DNA of 64,000 bases, from assembly GCA_036675505.1 (NCBI GenBank), contig JAKFEW010000002.1, positions 12,139-76,138 of the forward strand. Direction: 5' to 3'. The DNA comes from JAKFEW01 sp036675505 (GTDB lineage: Bacteria > Cyanobacteriota > Sericytochromatia > S15B-MN24 > JAQBPE01). The notes beneath the pieces were generated by a model that saw only the letters and a list, made by a program, of their open reading frames with translations, did not search any database and was not told the origin of the DNA. Every line of letters starts with the position of its first letter. Position 1 is the stretch's first letter. The position numbers and the translations under genes were made by a program. Of the stretch, positions 31,969 through 39,906 are shown piece after piece.

Positions 31969-34197
31969 ATGCCGAAGATCTCTGAGTACCCTGAAAACGC
32001 CGCGCCGGCGACGACCGACGCCTTCCCCACGGCGCAGGCCGGCACCACCCGCAAGACGACGATCGCTCAGATCTTCGCGCTCGCGGCCGTGACGGCGTTC
32101 AACTGGACGGCGCTCCAGACCAACACAGGCGCCGCGGCATCCACCGTGGTCGCCGACAGCAAGGTCACCGCCGACGTCGCGTCCCGCTGGGCGCGCACGG
32201 CGGACGGCAAGATGGAGTGGGGCAACGGCACCGACGCCCGCGACACCAACCTCTACCGCTCGGCCGTCGACACGCTCAAGACCGACGACAACATGCTCGT
32301 CGCCGGGACGTTCGGCGGCACCGGCGCGGCGACGTTCGGCTCGACGGTGGGCATCACGGGCGACCTGGCCGTCAACACGAACAAGTTCACGGTCGCCGCG
32401 TCGAGCGGCAACACGCAGGTCGCAGGCACGTTCGGCTCAACTGGCGCCGCAACCCTGTCGTCCACGCTCGGCGTCACCGGCCTGTCCACCCTGGCCGGCG
32501 GGCTGATTGCCACCGGCGCGCCGGCTACCATGTCGGGCCGCTCGATCGGTTCGCTGCACACCATCACCAACACCACCGGCGTCTGGGCCGGCGCTGAGAT
32601 CGTAGCCCGCATGAACCCCGCCGGCACCATGTCTGGGCTCATGCACGGCGTCTACGGCTCCGCCGAGGTGACCAGCGCGAACGCACAGAACTTCACGGCT
32701 GGCCCGCTTGGTCTAGCCGGCGTCGGCGGGCAGGCGATTCACGCCGGTTCGGGGACGGTCACGGGCGCGGCGTCGGTGTACGCGAAGGCGATCGCCAACA
32801 CGGGCGGCGGCACGATCACGAACGCCTATGGCTTGTATCTCGCGGCCCAGACGGCCGGCGCGACGAACTGGGGCCTTTACGACCTCTCGTCGCAGTCCTA
32901 CCACGCGGGCAACGTCGGGATCGGGATGACGCCCGTTCGGAAGCTCGACGTCACCGGCACGTTCGGCGCGACCGGCGCGGCCACGCTCGGATCTACCCTC
33001 GCCGTCGCCAGCACCGTAGATGCAGGCGGCACCATCCGAGCCTACGGATCGACGGCCCCGGCCAGCGGCGCAGGCGTGGAGTGCCATTACACCGGCGCCA
33101 ACGGGTACGTTCAGTCCTACGACCGCACCGGGGCAGCGTACATGCCGCTGAACCTGCGGGGCTCCACAGTCAACCTCGCGCCGAGCGGCACGACGGTTCT
33201 TGCCGCCAGCGCGGGCGCGGCTGCAATCACGGGAACTCTGGGCGTTACAGGTCTTTCCACCCTTACCGGCGGCGCTCAGATTGGTACGGCAGTTACTACG
33301 TTCTCTTCATCGTTTGCTGGTGCCCGTAAGGACTTCACGGACACGTCGGGCAGCCGCGGCGCCCTGGCCGGCATGATCAGTCCGGCCCCTGGCTCGGCCT
33401 CCACGGCCAGTTATTACGGCGCCTCTGGCAATGTCAACAACTCCAACGCTAATACCGCCGGGGCCTCTATGCTTGGTCTGCACGGTCAGGCCGTTTCTAG
33501 CACGGCTGTAACAACTCTGGCCGGCGGTCAATTCGCGACAGCCCTTACCGGCGCTGTCGCGGTGACCGATATCAAGGGCATTCACGTCACCGCTTCCAAT
33601 TCGGCCGCGGGCACGGTGACAACCCAATTCGGTGTTTACGTCGATGCCCCGACGAACGCCGGCGGCGCTACCATTGACACTTACTACGGCGTGAGGGTTC
33701 GGGCCTCGGCCACCTACGGAACCTCTACCTGGGGCGTTTATGTGGACGCGGCTAAGTCGTATTTCGGCGGCGGCCTTGATTCGGCGGCCACGATCCGGGC
33801 GACCGGCGCGGCCACGCCGGCCAGCGGAGCGGGTGTGGAGGCCCTTTACACCGGCGGCGTTGGCTACGTCACGGCCTACAACCGATCGGGCAGCGTTCGC
33901 CTGCCGATGAACGTTCAGGGCTTGACCGTCACCCTGAACACCACGGGCGGCGACGCCCTGGTCGCCGACGCCACTACGACGGCTCTCAAGGCCGCCGGCA
34001 CCACCGTCGCCACGTTCACGACGTCCGAAATGGTGCTCGCCAAGCCGGCCCGCCTGATGTCCTACACCCTCGCGGCGCTGCCAGCCGGATCAGCCGGCGG
34101 CACCGCCTACTGCACCGACCACACCGGCGGGGCCCGCCCCGTCTACTCCGATGGCACCAACTGGCGCGACTTCCGCACCGGGAACGTGGCCGCATAA
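31969..34197 (+). CDS. Repetitive tail fibre protein
   Basis: 742 residues, Gly/Ala/Thr-rich. MPKISEYPENAAPATTDAFPTAQAGTT is a typical fibre N-terminus. Repeats of GTFG.TGAAT..ST.GVTG occur several times, and two larger duplicated blocks share ASGAGVE..YTG..GYV..Y.R.G. The C-terminus (PAGSAGGTAYCTDHTGG, PVYSDGTNWRDFRTG) is a common fibre end domain. Codon use between about 33.19 and 33.79 kb is less GC-rich than the rest, suggesting domain exchange. Probably trimeric receptor-binding fibre. Confidence 0.75.
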   Translation: MPKISEYPENAAPATTDAFPTAQAGTTRKTTIAQIFALAAVTAFNWTALQTNTGAAASTVVADSKVTADVASRWARTADGKMEWGNGTDARDTNLYRSAVDTLKTDDNMLVAGTFGGTGAATFGSTVGITGDLAVNTNKFTVAASSGNTQVAGTFGSTGAATLSSTLGVTGLSTLAGGLIATGAPATMSGRSIGSLHTITNTTGVWAGAEIVARMNPAGTMSGLMHGVYGSAEVTSANAQNFTAGPLGLAGVGGQAIHAGSGTVTGAASVYAKAIANTGGGTITNAYGLYLAAQTAGATNWGLYDLSSQSYHAGNVGIGMTPVRKLDVTGTFGATGAATLGSTLAVASTVDAGGTIRAYGSTAPASGAGVECHYTGANGYVQSYDRTGAAYMPLNLRGSTVNLAPSGTTVLAASAGAAAITGTLGVTGLSTLTGGAQIGTAVTTFSSSFAGARKDFTDTSGSRGALAGMISPAPGSASTASYYGASGNVNNSNANTAGASMLGLHGQAVSSTAVTTLAGGQFATALTGAVAVTDIKGIHVTASNSAAGTVTTQFGVYVDAPTNAGGATIDTYYGVRVRASATYGTSTWGVYVDAAKSYFGGGLDSAATIRATGAATPASGAGVEALYTGGVGYVTAYNRSGSVRLPMNVQGLTVTLNTTGGDALVADATTTALKAAGTTVATFTTSEMVLAKPARLMSYTLAALPAGSAGGTAYCTDHTGGARPVYSDGTNWRDFRTGNVAA

Positions 34198-34213
34198 CGA
34201 AAGGATCCCCCCT

Positions 34214-34477
34214 ATGAAGATCTCGTTCAAAGCCACCGCCGCCGGCGTCGAGCTGGTCGTCGGGAAGGAGCGCATTCCCCCGGAGCGGATTGCCGGCTTC
34301 GAATTCAAGGCGATGCCCGGCGGCGGCCTACCTCACGCCGTGATCACCCTCGTCCCCGACGAGATGGAGATCGACGCGGCGATGGCGGCCGTGACCCAGG
34401 TGCAGCCTGAGGCCGTCGCGGCCCCGCCGGCGCAAGCCCCCCAACCCAACCGCGCCGCACGCCGCAAGAAGAAGTAG
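34214..34477 (+). CDS. Small hypothetical tail-region protein
   Basis: 87 residues with AAAGGATCC before the ATG. N-terminal beta unit (KISFKATAAGVELVVGKERIPPERIAGFEFKAMPGG), then Pro/Ala linker and a basic RAARRKKK tail. No family recognised. Confidence 0.55.
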   Translation: MKISFKATAAGVELVVGKERIPPERIAGFEFKAMPGGGLPHAVITLVPDEMEIDAAMAAVTQVQPEAVAAPPAQAPQPNRAARRKKK

Positions 34478-34500
34478 ACCCCGCCAACCCGCTCGACGCC

Positions 34501-34518
34501 GCGCCCCGCCTGGGGCGC
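34501..34518 (+). promoter_or_regulatory. Hairpin upstream of SD
   Basis: GCGCCCC-GCCT-GGGGCGC, perfect 7-bp stem with tetraloop, followed by TGGAGGTCCTC and ATG 34539. Member of the hairpin-SD set. Confidence 0.5.
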
Positions 34519-34538
34519 GCCGCTGCATGGAGGTCCTC

Positions 34539-35102
34539 ATGCTCGCCAACGACCAGCTCGCGCTCGCGGGCGAGTACCGCATCGTCCGCGTCGACTTCCG
34601 CCGCGAGATCGAGCGCTCCATTAATGGCCGCCCGGCCGCGGCGCCCCCGTGCATGCACCTCCCGCACCGGGACGGCATCTGCCCGCACGGCCTGCGCCAC
34701 GACGTGACCGTCAGCGAGGGCCAGAACACCATCCTGACCAGCCTGAAGGAGAGCGTGATCGACCAGATGGAGGGAACGGCCACGCCGACCAACCTCCTGA
34801 TCACCCGCATCAGCTACGGCACGAGCGCCGACCCGACCACGGCCGGTATGGTCGACCTGGTCGCCGAGTACGGCCGCGCCACTCCAGAGCTGGTGAAAGT
34901 GAGCGCCCTCGCCCTCCGCGCGTTCTGGTTCCTGGGGCCGACCGACGGCAACGCGCCTTCGACCTTGCAGGAGTGGGGGATCGTGGCTGGCGGCGGCACG
35001 GACACGCTCGGCAGCGGGGTGACGATCGCCAGGTTCTTGGACGACTTCGCCAAGGACTCGCTCACCACCTGCAACGGGCAGTACGACTACTCGATCGCCT
35101 GA
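34539..35102 (+). CDS. Hypothetical tail-associated protein
   Basis: 187 residues. ATG 34539 is chosen from the TGGAGGTCCTCATG context. NDQLALAGEYRIVRVDFR, GLRHDVTVSEGQNTILTSLKESVIDQMEGTATPTNLLITRISYGT, then LVKVSALALRAFWFLG, RFLDDFAKDSLTTCNGQYDYSI. Resembles phage proteins found next to receptor-binding fibres. Function unknown. Confidence 0.6.
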   Translation: MLANDQLALAGEYRIVRVDFRREIERSINGRPAAAPPCMHLPHRDGICPHGLRHDVTVSEGQNTILTSLKESVIDQMEGTATPTNLLITRISYGTSADPTTAGMVDLVAEYGRATPELVKVSALALRAFWFLGPTDGNAPSTLQEWGIVAGGGTDTLGSGVTIARFLDDFAKDSLTTCNGQYDYSIA

Positions 35103-35112
35103 GGACCTGACG

Positions 35113-36435
35113 ATGACCATCACGCAGACCTCGCAGAGCGTCAGCCCGGCCGACGTCGTCCTGGCCGACGACCACAACACCGCCGTCGTCGACATCGCGG
35201 CCATCATCGCGGCGCTGGCAGCCCTCAAGGCCGTACCCAGGCGTCAGACCGTGCTCGCCGGCCCCGTTGCGCCATCCACTGGCCTGCCAAGCGCACTCGG
35301 CTACTCGGGCGGCAACGTGTCGATCGACGCCTCGCCCACGCCGATCGTGCTCGCGTTCGCCAACGGGTTCGCCGCCTCGGGCGCGCTGGACGAGGTCGAG
35401 GCCATCGCCGCCGACGTGGCAGCGGCCTGGTCCGGCCTGCAATCCTCGTCCACGTCATACCTCTACGTCGACCGCAACCCCAGCACGGGGGCGCTCACCT
35501 ACGGGGCGACCGTTCAGCCGCCAATCTACGCCGGCGCAGCCTCGGCGTCCGCGGACGGCTGGCTCTCGCTCGCGATGACCAACTACACGGTCCCGAGCCC
35601 CTACGTGGCGAGCGCGAGCAACGACGGCGCCGCCGGCGGGCAGGCCTGGAAGGCTTTCGACGGCCCCGTCGACGGCACTCAATGGCAGACGGCCACAGGC
35701 AACTCGCCGCCCCAATGGCTCAAGCTCGATCACGGCGTCCCGTACATGGCCACCCAGTACCGCGTCGGCCGCGACGTCGGCACCGGCACCGGCCTACCAA
35801 CCGCATGGACGCTGGAAGGCTCGAACGACGACGCTGCATGGACGACCCTGGACACGGCCTCGGGCCAGTCCCTCCCCGGAGGCGGCTACGTCACGCGCTC
35901 GATCGGCTCGCCGGCCGCGTATCGCTACTACCGGATCACCGTCACGGCCGTAAACAGCGGCACGTACGCCAACATTTCCCAGCTTGAGTTCTACGGCACC
36001 AGCGCCGGCTTCCACTGGTTCGACCTCTCGACCTGGACCATGAAGGCCTGGAACGGCACCGCCTGGGAGGCCAAGCAGCGCGTATTCATCGGCCAGGCGA
36101 CAACCGACGGTAGCAGCAACGTGACCAGCATCGTCACCTACGCCTACCGCGGCGAGTACGATTCCGGCTGGTTCGGCGTCACCGACAACAGCAACACCGC
36201 GAAGGCCCACAACCTCGGCATGGTGCCCGGCCTGATCGACCTGACCGCCACAACCGCGGCCAGCGTCGTGTATCGCTGGTCCCCCTGGTACAACGCCGCG
36301 TACCTCGGCGGCTCGGTCGGCTCGATCACCGCCACCTCGCTCACAGTCTCAGCTCACTCGCTCTCGGCGATCGCCGCGGCGGACGCGATCGCCACCATCA
36401 CCCAAGCCCGCGTCGTCGCCTCCCGCGGCTGGTAG
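35113..36435 (+). CDS. Tail fibre with F5/8 type C (discoidin) domain
   Basis: 440 residues. Residues ~160-300 form a discoidin/F5/8 type C fold: YVASASNDG..GGQAWKAFDG, WQTATGNSPPQWLKLDHG, AWTLEGSNDDAAWTTLD, YRYYRITVTAVNSGTYANISQLEFYG. Such domains bind sugars, so this is a likely receptor-binding protein. The N-terminus (TITQTSQSVSPADVVLADDHNT) attaches to the tail; the C-terminus is beta-rich. Final gene before lysis. Confidence 0.75.
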   Translation: MTITQTSQSVSPADVVLADDHNTAVVDIAAIIAALAALKAVPRRQTVLAGPVAPSTGLPSALGYSGGNVSIDASPTPIVLAFANGFAASGALDEVEAIAADVAAAWSGLQSSSTSYLYVDRNPSTGALTYGATVQPPIYAGAASASADGWLSLAMTNYTVPSPYVASASNDGAAGGQAWKAFDGPVDGTQWQTATGNSPPQWLKLDHGVPYMATQYRVGRDVGTGTGLPTAWTLEGSNDDAAWTTLDTASGQSLPGGGYVTRSIGSPAAYRYYRITVTAVNSGTYANISQLEFYGTSAGFHWFDLSTWTMKAWNGTAWEAKQRVFIGQATTDGSSNVTSIVTYAYRGEYDSGWFGVTDNSNTAKAHNLGMVPGLIDLTATTAASVVYRWSPWYNAAYLGGSVGSITATSLTVSAHSLSAIAAADAIATITQARVVASRGW

Positions 36436-36460
36436 CCGACCCCTCTCCGCTCTCCCACCC

Positions 36461-36476
36461 ACCGCCCTCGGGCGGG
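36461..36476 (+). promoter_or_regulatory. Small hairpin upstream of SD
   Basis: CCGCCC/GGGCGG around a minimal loop, then TTGGAGGTTCCC and ATG 36498. Weakest member of the hairpin-SD set. Confidence 0.35.
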
Positions 36477-36497
36477 CGTCCCCGCTTGGAGGTTCCC

Positions 36498-37166
36498 ATG
36501 CGCCGTCTTCCCTCGCTCGTCGCGGTCCTCGCCCTCACCCTCGGCGCGTGCACGCCCGGCACCGCCCCCATCCTGGATCTGGGCCCGGCCCCGGACCTGA
36601 CGCCCGGCAAGTCGTTGATCGTGACGCCGTTCACCTGGCCCAGGCAGGGGCCGCCCGACGGCGAGCTCGCCCAGGTCCTCGAGAAGCTCACGACCCCTCA
36701 GGCGATCGCCGACCACCTCACCGCGTCGTATCCGTGGCAGGACGACTACGACACCAGCCGGTTTCTCGCGCCGGCCGAGCTGGTCGCCCAGCGCCGCGGG
36801 GTCTGCACGGCGTTCGCCAGGTTCTGGTGCCGGGCGCTCGCCGCCCAGGGCATCCGCGCCGAGTTCGTCTCGTTCTGGGGCCCGAGCTCGGCGCATGCGG
36901 TCGCGATCTTCCGCGACCCGATCACCGGCCACTGGCGCCTCGCCAGCAACCAGGCCCTGTACAACAACGACCTGGGCCTCGAGCGCGATGGCGCGCTTGC
37001 CGGCGCCGCGGCCGAGTTCTACGGCGCCGGCTGGGGTGACCTCCTGGTCTTCGACGCCGACTCTGGCGCCGTCCGCCAGCGCATGCGCAACGCGAACGCC
37101 ACCACCGCCCCCCTCGCCGCTCCGTCCCTCATCCCGGGCCGGAACCTCTTCACCGTCCGGAGGTAG
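36498..37166 (+). CDS. Transglutaminase-like lipoprotein
   Basis: 222 residues. Lipobox LTLGAC with Cys18. C103 (RRGVCTAFARFW), H133 (SSAHAVAIF) and D140 (FRDP) are spaced like the Cys-His-Asp triad of transglutaminase-like cysteine peptidases. A membrane-anchored, periplasm-facing enzyme directly upstream of the endolysin, so it may help lysis, process tail or cell-wall peptides, or be a lysogenic conversion factor. The triad assignment is by motif. Confidence 0.6.
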   Translation: MRRLPSLVAVLALTLGACTPGTAPILDLGPAPDLTPGKSLIVTPFTWPRQGPPDGELAQVLEKLTTPQAIADHLTASYPWQDDYDTSRFLAPAELVAQRRGVCTAFARFWCRALAAQGIRAEFVSFWGPSSAHAVAIFRDPITGHWRLASNQALYNNDLGLERDGALAGAAAEFYGAGWGDLLVFDADSGAVRQRMRNANATTAPLAAPSLIPGRNLFTVRR

Positions 37167-37168
37167 CC

Positions 37169-37819
37169 ATGCGCAAGCTCGCCCCCATCCTGCTCGGCCT
37201 GGCCCTCGCGCTCGGAGCCGCCCTGGCGCCGGCCTTCGTCCCGCCGGCGCCAGCCCCCCCGCCGGCCGCCGCGCCGACTGCAACCCCGCCGCCCCTCCCG
37301 CCCTGCCTCGACCACGACGAGCTGCCGGCGATCGTCCCCCTCGCGGGCCTGCGCCGGCCGGCGGCGTTCATCGTCATGCACCACTGGGGCGCGCCGCCGC
37401 CGAGCTCGATCACCACGATGCTCAGCGTCTTCGCCGGCATGAAGTACGACGGCCCGCCCTACAACGCGATGTTCACGGCCGCTGGCGTGGCGTGGCCCGG
37501 CCGCCCCGAGTCGAAGGCATCGGGCGCGACGTGGGGCCTGAACGACCGCAGCATCGCCGGGTGCGTGGCGATGGACCTCACCAGGCAGCCCGCGACCGAT
37601 GCGGCCGTCGGCGCGTTTGGCCACTGGTTGATCGGCGCGCTCCGCCGGCACCCGGGTGCTAAGTTCATCCAGCACCGTGACGCCGGCAAGATGTTCGGCT
37701 ACGGCACCAACTGCGCCGGCGAGGCCACGCAACGCGATCGCACAGCTCGCGCCGTCTGGCTCGTCGCCTGCGGTTACAAGGTGCCCGAGGCCCGCCGCCG
37801 GGCCCGCGCCGGCCTGTAG
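37169..37819 (+). CDS. Endolysin: N-acetylmuramoyl-L-alanine amidase
   Basis: 216 residues, starting two bases after the previous stop with GGAGG overlapping. Hydrophobic N-terminus (residues 4-24) is a signal peptide or signal-anchor, then a Pro-rich linker. Amidase_2/PGRP-like domain: FIVMHHWG (H71/H72), IQHRDAG (H169) and GTNCAG (C182) supply the zinc ligands. Cleaves the MurNAc-L-Ala bond of peptidoglycan. Export signal suggests SAR or Sec-dependent release, working with the downstream holin. Confidence 0.85.
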   Translation: MRKLAPILLGLALALGAALAPAFVPPAPAPPPAAAPTATPPPLPPCLDHDELPAIVPLAGLRRPAAFIVMHHWGAPPPSSITTMLSVFAGMKYDGPPYNAMFTAAGVAWPGRPESKASGATWGLNDRSIAGCVAMDLTRQPATDAAVGAFGHWLIGALRRHPGAKFIQHRDAGKMFGYGTNCAGEATQRDRTARAVWLVACGYKVPEARRRARAGL

Positions 37820-37846
37820 TTCCGACTCCGAAGTTGTCGAGTCGTC

Positions 37847-37864
37847 TGTGCACCGCGGTGCACA
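37847..37864. repeat. 18-bp palindrome, copy 3 (perfect, intergenic)
   Basis: TGTGCACCGCGGTGCACA in the 77-bp leader of the holin gene, ending 32 bases before its ATG. The only intergenic copy, so the best candidate for a regulatory site. Confidence 0.65.
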
Positions 37865-37896
37865 TTCCGCGGCCCCGCCGCCGAAAGGAGCCCCCC

Positions 37897-38334
37897 ATGG
37901 TCGCCGTCACCATCACCGTCCTGGCCGCTCTCGTCCTGGTCCTGGCCGCCATCGGCCTCGCCGCGCCGGCGTTCGCCATCCCCACGCCGGAGCCTCCGCC
38001 GGTGCAGCTGCCGGATCTGCCCTGGACCTGGACAGCGAACGACCTGGCCGGCTTGCTCATGGCGATGCTGCTCGCCGCCGCCGCGGAGCTCTACCGCCGG
38101 TGGTCGGCGGGCCGCCGCGCGGCCGAGCTCGCGGTGAACCTCGCCGCGGCCGTCGAGCCCCTCGTGCTCACGGCCGAAACGATCGGCGGGGAGGGCGTGG
38201 CGAAGTACGCGCGGGTCTACCGCCAGGCGCAGTCCTGGCTGGACGAGCAGGGCATCACGGGGCAGCCGCGCCGCCTGCTCGAGCAGGACCTGCCGGAACT
38301 GATTGAGGAGGCCGTGCGCCACCTCCCCAAGTAG
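37897..38334 (+). CDS. Holin (LLH-like)
   Basis: 145 residues; GAAAGGAG before ATG 37897. TM1 (VAVTITVLAALVLVLAAIGL), Pro-rich periplasmic loop, TM2 (DLAGLLMAMLLAAAAELY), then a helical cytoplasmic tail (KYARVYRQAQSWLDEQGI, LIEEAVRHLPK) like LLH-family holins. Forms membrane lesions that time lysis. The preceding leader carries the perfect 18-bp palindrome, and a strong terminator follows. Confidence 0.7.
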   Translation: MVAVTITVLAALVLVLAAIGLAAPAFAIPTPEPPPVQLPDLPWTWTANDLAGLLMAMLLAAAAELYRRWSAGRRAAELAVNLAAAVEPLVLTAETIGGEGVAKYARVYRQAQSWLDEQGITGQPRRLLEQDLPELIEEAVRHLPK

Positions 38335-38376
38335 GGCCGCAAAGCGCGCCCACCAGGCCGCGATGACGCGGCCGCG

Positions 38377-38412
38377 ATGAACCCCCGCCTCCACGACGAG
38401 GCGGGGGTTCAT
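38377..38412. terminator. Perfect 14-bp stem terminator closing the late operon
   Basis: ATGAACCCCCGCCT, loop CCACGACG, AGGCGGGGGTTCAT. Lies between the + late genes and a convergent reverse gene, so it can serve both. No long T-run. Confidence 0.75.
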
Positions 38413-38417
38413 CGTCT

Positions 38418-39227
38418 TCAGCCCCCGTGAAAGGTGCAGCGACCGTGGCCGAAGTGCCGGGTCTTCTCGCCGGCGGCCCGGCTGCAGGGGCCGCGGTCAG
38501 TGCGCGCGCCGCAGGTCGCCGGCGCCGGCGGGTCGGCCGGGATAGAGGTGATTGACGTGACCCGCGGCGTGGCCGAGTCGACCTGGGCGCCAAACCACTG
38601 CACCGGGCCCGCCTCGAGGCCCTCGACTCCTGCAACCGTCGTGACCCCTGGCTCCCACCATTGCTCGCCGGCGGCCGCACGCTCGTACAGCTCGGCGCCC
38701 GCCTGGCCGATCGCCTGCCGTCCGGTCACGCCCTCGCGCGCGAGTTCGTCCGCCCGCCGGGCGATCTCCTCCCTTGCCCGTGTCAGGGGGAGACCTGTCA
38801 CCGCTGCGACCCTGGCCGAGACCTCGTCGAGGGCGCGAAGCTGGAGGTGAAGCGGGGAGCCGTGCGACGCGATCACGACCCCCAGCTGGCGCAGCGCTTG
38901 GCCCGCCTGCGTTGAGGGAGCCGACATCGCGCGGGCCATCGCGGCGAAGCCTGCAGCGAGGTCGCGAACGGCCGGCGCGAGGGCCCGGCCGACCGCCGCG
39001 AAGTCGGGTTCGATCCTGGACCTGCACATCGGATGGTCGAGCTGGCGTCGGCCGGGGCGCCGGGCCATCCAGTCGAGCGGTCCGCCGCGGCGCGCGGCCA
39101 CGGCCGCCAGCGCGCGCACCAGGCCCGCGCGCGCATCGTCCAGCGCGGCCGCGTCGCCCCCGAGCGTCGGCGCGTCGCCGGCGAGTTCGAATACCTGCAG
39201 AGTGGGGGCGAGGTCAGGGCGCTCCAT
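38418..39227 (-). CDS. Reverse-operon protein with C-terminal Cys/HGG motif
   Basis: 269 residues from ATG 39227 (GAGGG upstream); GTG 39260 is an alternative. N-terminus MERPDLAPTL closely matches that of the 39694 gene (MEAPDLEPTL). Long helical middle (FAAMARAMSAPSTQAGQALRQLG, REEIARRADELAREGVTG). The last 30 residues, CGARTDRGPCSRAAG...GRCTFHGG, repeat the zinc-like motif of the small terminase. Function unknown; may bind DNA or the packaging machinery. Confidence 0.6.
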   Translation of the reverse strand: MERPDLAPTLQVFELAGDAPTLGGDAAALDDARAGLVRALAAVAARRGGPLDWMARRPGRRQLDHPMCRSRIEPDFAAVGRALAPAVRDLAAGFAAMARAMSAPSTQAGQALRQLGVVIASHGSPLHLQLRALDEVSARVAAVTGLPLTRAREEIARRADELAREGVTGRQAIGQAGAELYERAAAGEQWWEPGVTTVAGVEGLEAGPVQWFGAQVDSATPRVTSITSIPADPPAPATCGARTDRGPCSRAAGEKTRHFGHGRCTFHGG

Positions 39228-39273
39228 GCCCTCAGCGTACCCGCTCTGAAGTCGCACCAATACGGCCTGCGCT

Positions 39274-39296
39274 GGATAATTGCTATTATGCCGGCC
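39274..39296. repeat. dif-like element, copy 2
   Basis: GGATAA, centre TTGCTA, arm TTATGCCGGCC. Same arms as 10097-10119, three mismatches over 23 bp, all in the centre. 29.2 kb separates the copies. A third partial arm (TTATGCCGGCC plus TAC) lies at 12009-12022. Confidence 0.4.
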
Positions 39297-39478
39297 TACC
39301 GTGCCGCCCGCGCAGCCTCGTCCCGAGCGCTCGCGGATCCGAGAACGGGCCAGGCGAGCATTATCGATTCGGCTCCCACGGTGACGCCCAACTCGGGCCC
39401 GTGGCAGGCTTCGATGGTGGCGTCATATCGCTCGAGGACCTCGGCGAGCTCAAGGAAAAATGCGCGGCGATCGCCCAT
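39296..39478 (-). CDS. Small reverse-operon protein
   Basis: 60 residues: DRRAFFLELAEVLERYDATIEACHGP, GVTVGAESIMLAWPV. A helix followed by a beta hairpin, a compact pattern common in small phage proteins. ATG overlaps the upstream stop (TGATG). Unknown function. Confidence 0.5.
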   Translation of the reverse strand: MGDRRAFFLELAEVLERYDATIEACHGPELGVTVGAESIMLAWPVLGSASARDEAARAAR

Positions 39479-39660
39479 CACGCCTCTGTCATCGCGTGGA
39501 CCTGCAACGCGACCAGCCGGCACCGCAGGATCGACCACGCCGCGGCTGGCGGGTGCTCGTTTCCGACCGCGGCCAGAAGGCCGATCATCGCGCGCCACTG
39601 CACCGGCGTCAGGCGGGCGTCGCGAACGCCCTGGCTGGCTTGTTCGATCGTCATGTTCAT
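39478..39660 (-). CDS. Small helical reverse-operon protein
   Basis: 60 residues: NMTIEQASQGVRDARLTPVQWRAMIGLLAAVGNEHP, HAMTEA. Fully helical. GGAAGGGAGG upstream of the ATG and a TATAAT box beyond it. Possibly a small regulator; no family recognised. Confidence 0.5.
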   Translation of the reverse strand: MNMTIEQASQGVRDARLTPVQWRAMIGLLAAVGNEHPPAAAWSILRCRLVALQVHAMTEA

Positions 39661-39682
39661 CGTTCGGCCCTCCCTTCCGCCA

Positions 39683-39688
39683 TTATAA
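39683..39688 (-). promoter_or_regulatory. TATAAT box for the reverse operon
   Basis: On the reverse strand reads GCTTATAATGG, sharing CTTATAAT with 8099 and 8925. It lies ~25 bases upstream of the 39660 start. Confidence 0.45.
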
Positions 39689-39693
39689 GCGCG

Positions 39694-39897
39694 TCAGGGC
39701 GCGGGTTCTGAGGCTTGCCCGCTGCCCGGCCAGTTGCCGCGCCCGTCTCGTACCTCTTCGATGGTGCCAAGCTCCACCCACGGGCCGCCGCCGATGCTGA
39801 GCGAGAGCATCAGGCGATCGGGCGAGTCCGCCGGCGGCGCCAGCGCGGGCGAGAGGTCGTCGTCGGGAAGGGTTGGCTCGAGGTCGGGGGCTTCCAT
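39694..39897 (-). CDS. Small acidic reverse-operon protein
   Basis: 67 residues: MEAPDLEPTLPDDDLSPALAPP, RLMLSLSIGGGPWVELGTIEEV. N-terminal peptide duplicated in the 38418 gene. GAGGAGA precedes the ATG. Unknown function. Its start codon is only nine bases from the ATG of the divergent HRDC gene. Confidence 0.5.
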   Translation of the reverse strand: MEAPDLEPTLPDDDLSPALAPPADSPDRLMLSLSIGGGPWVELGTIEEVRDGRGNWPGSGQASEPAP

Positions 39898-39906
39898 GCT
39901 CTCCTC

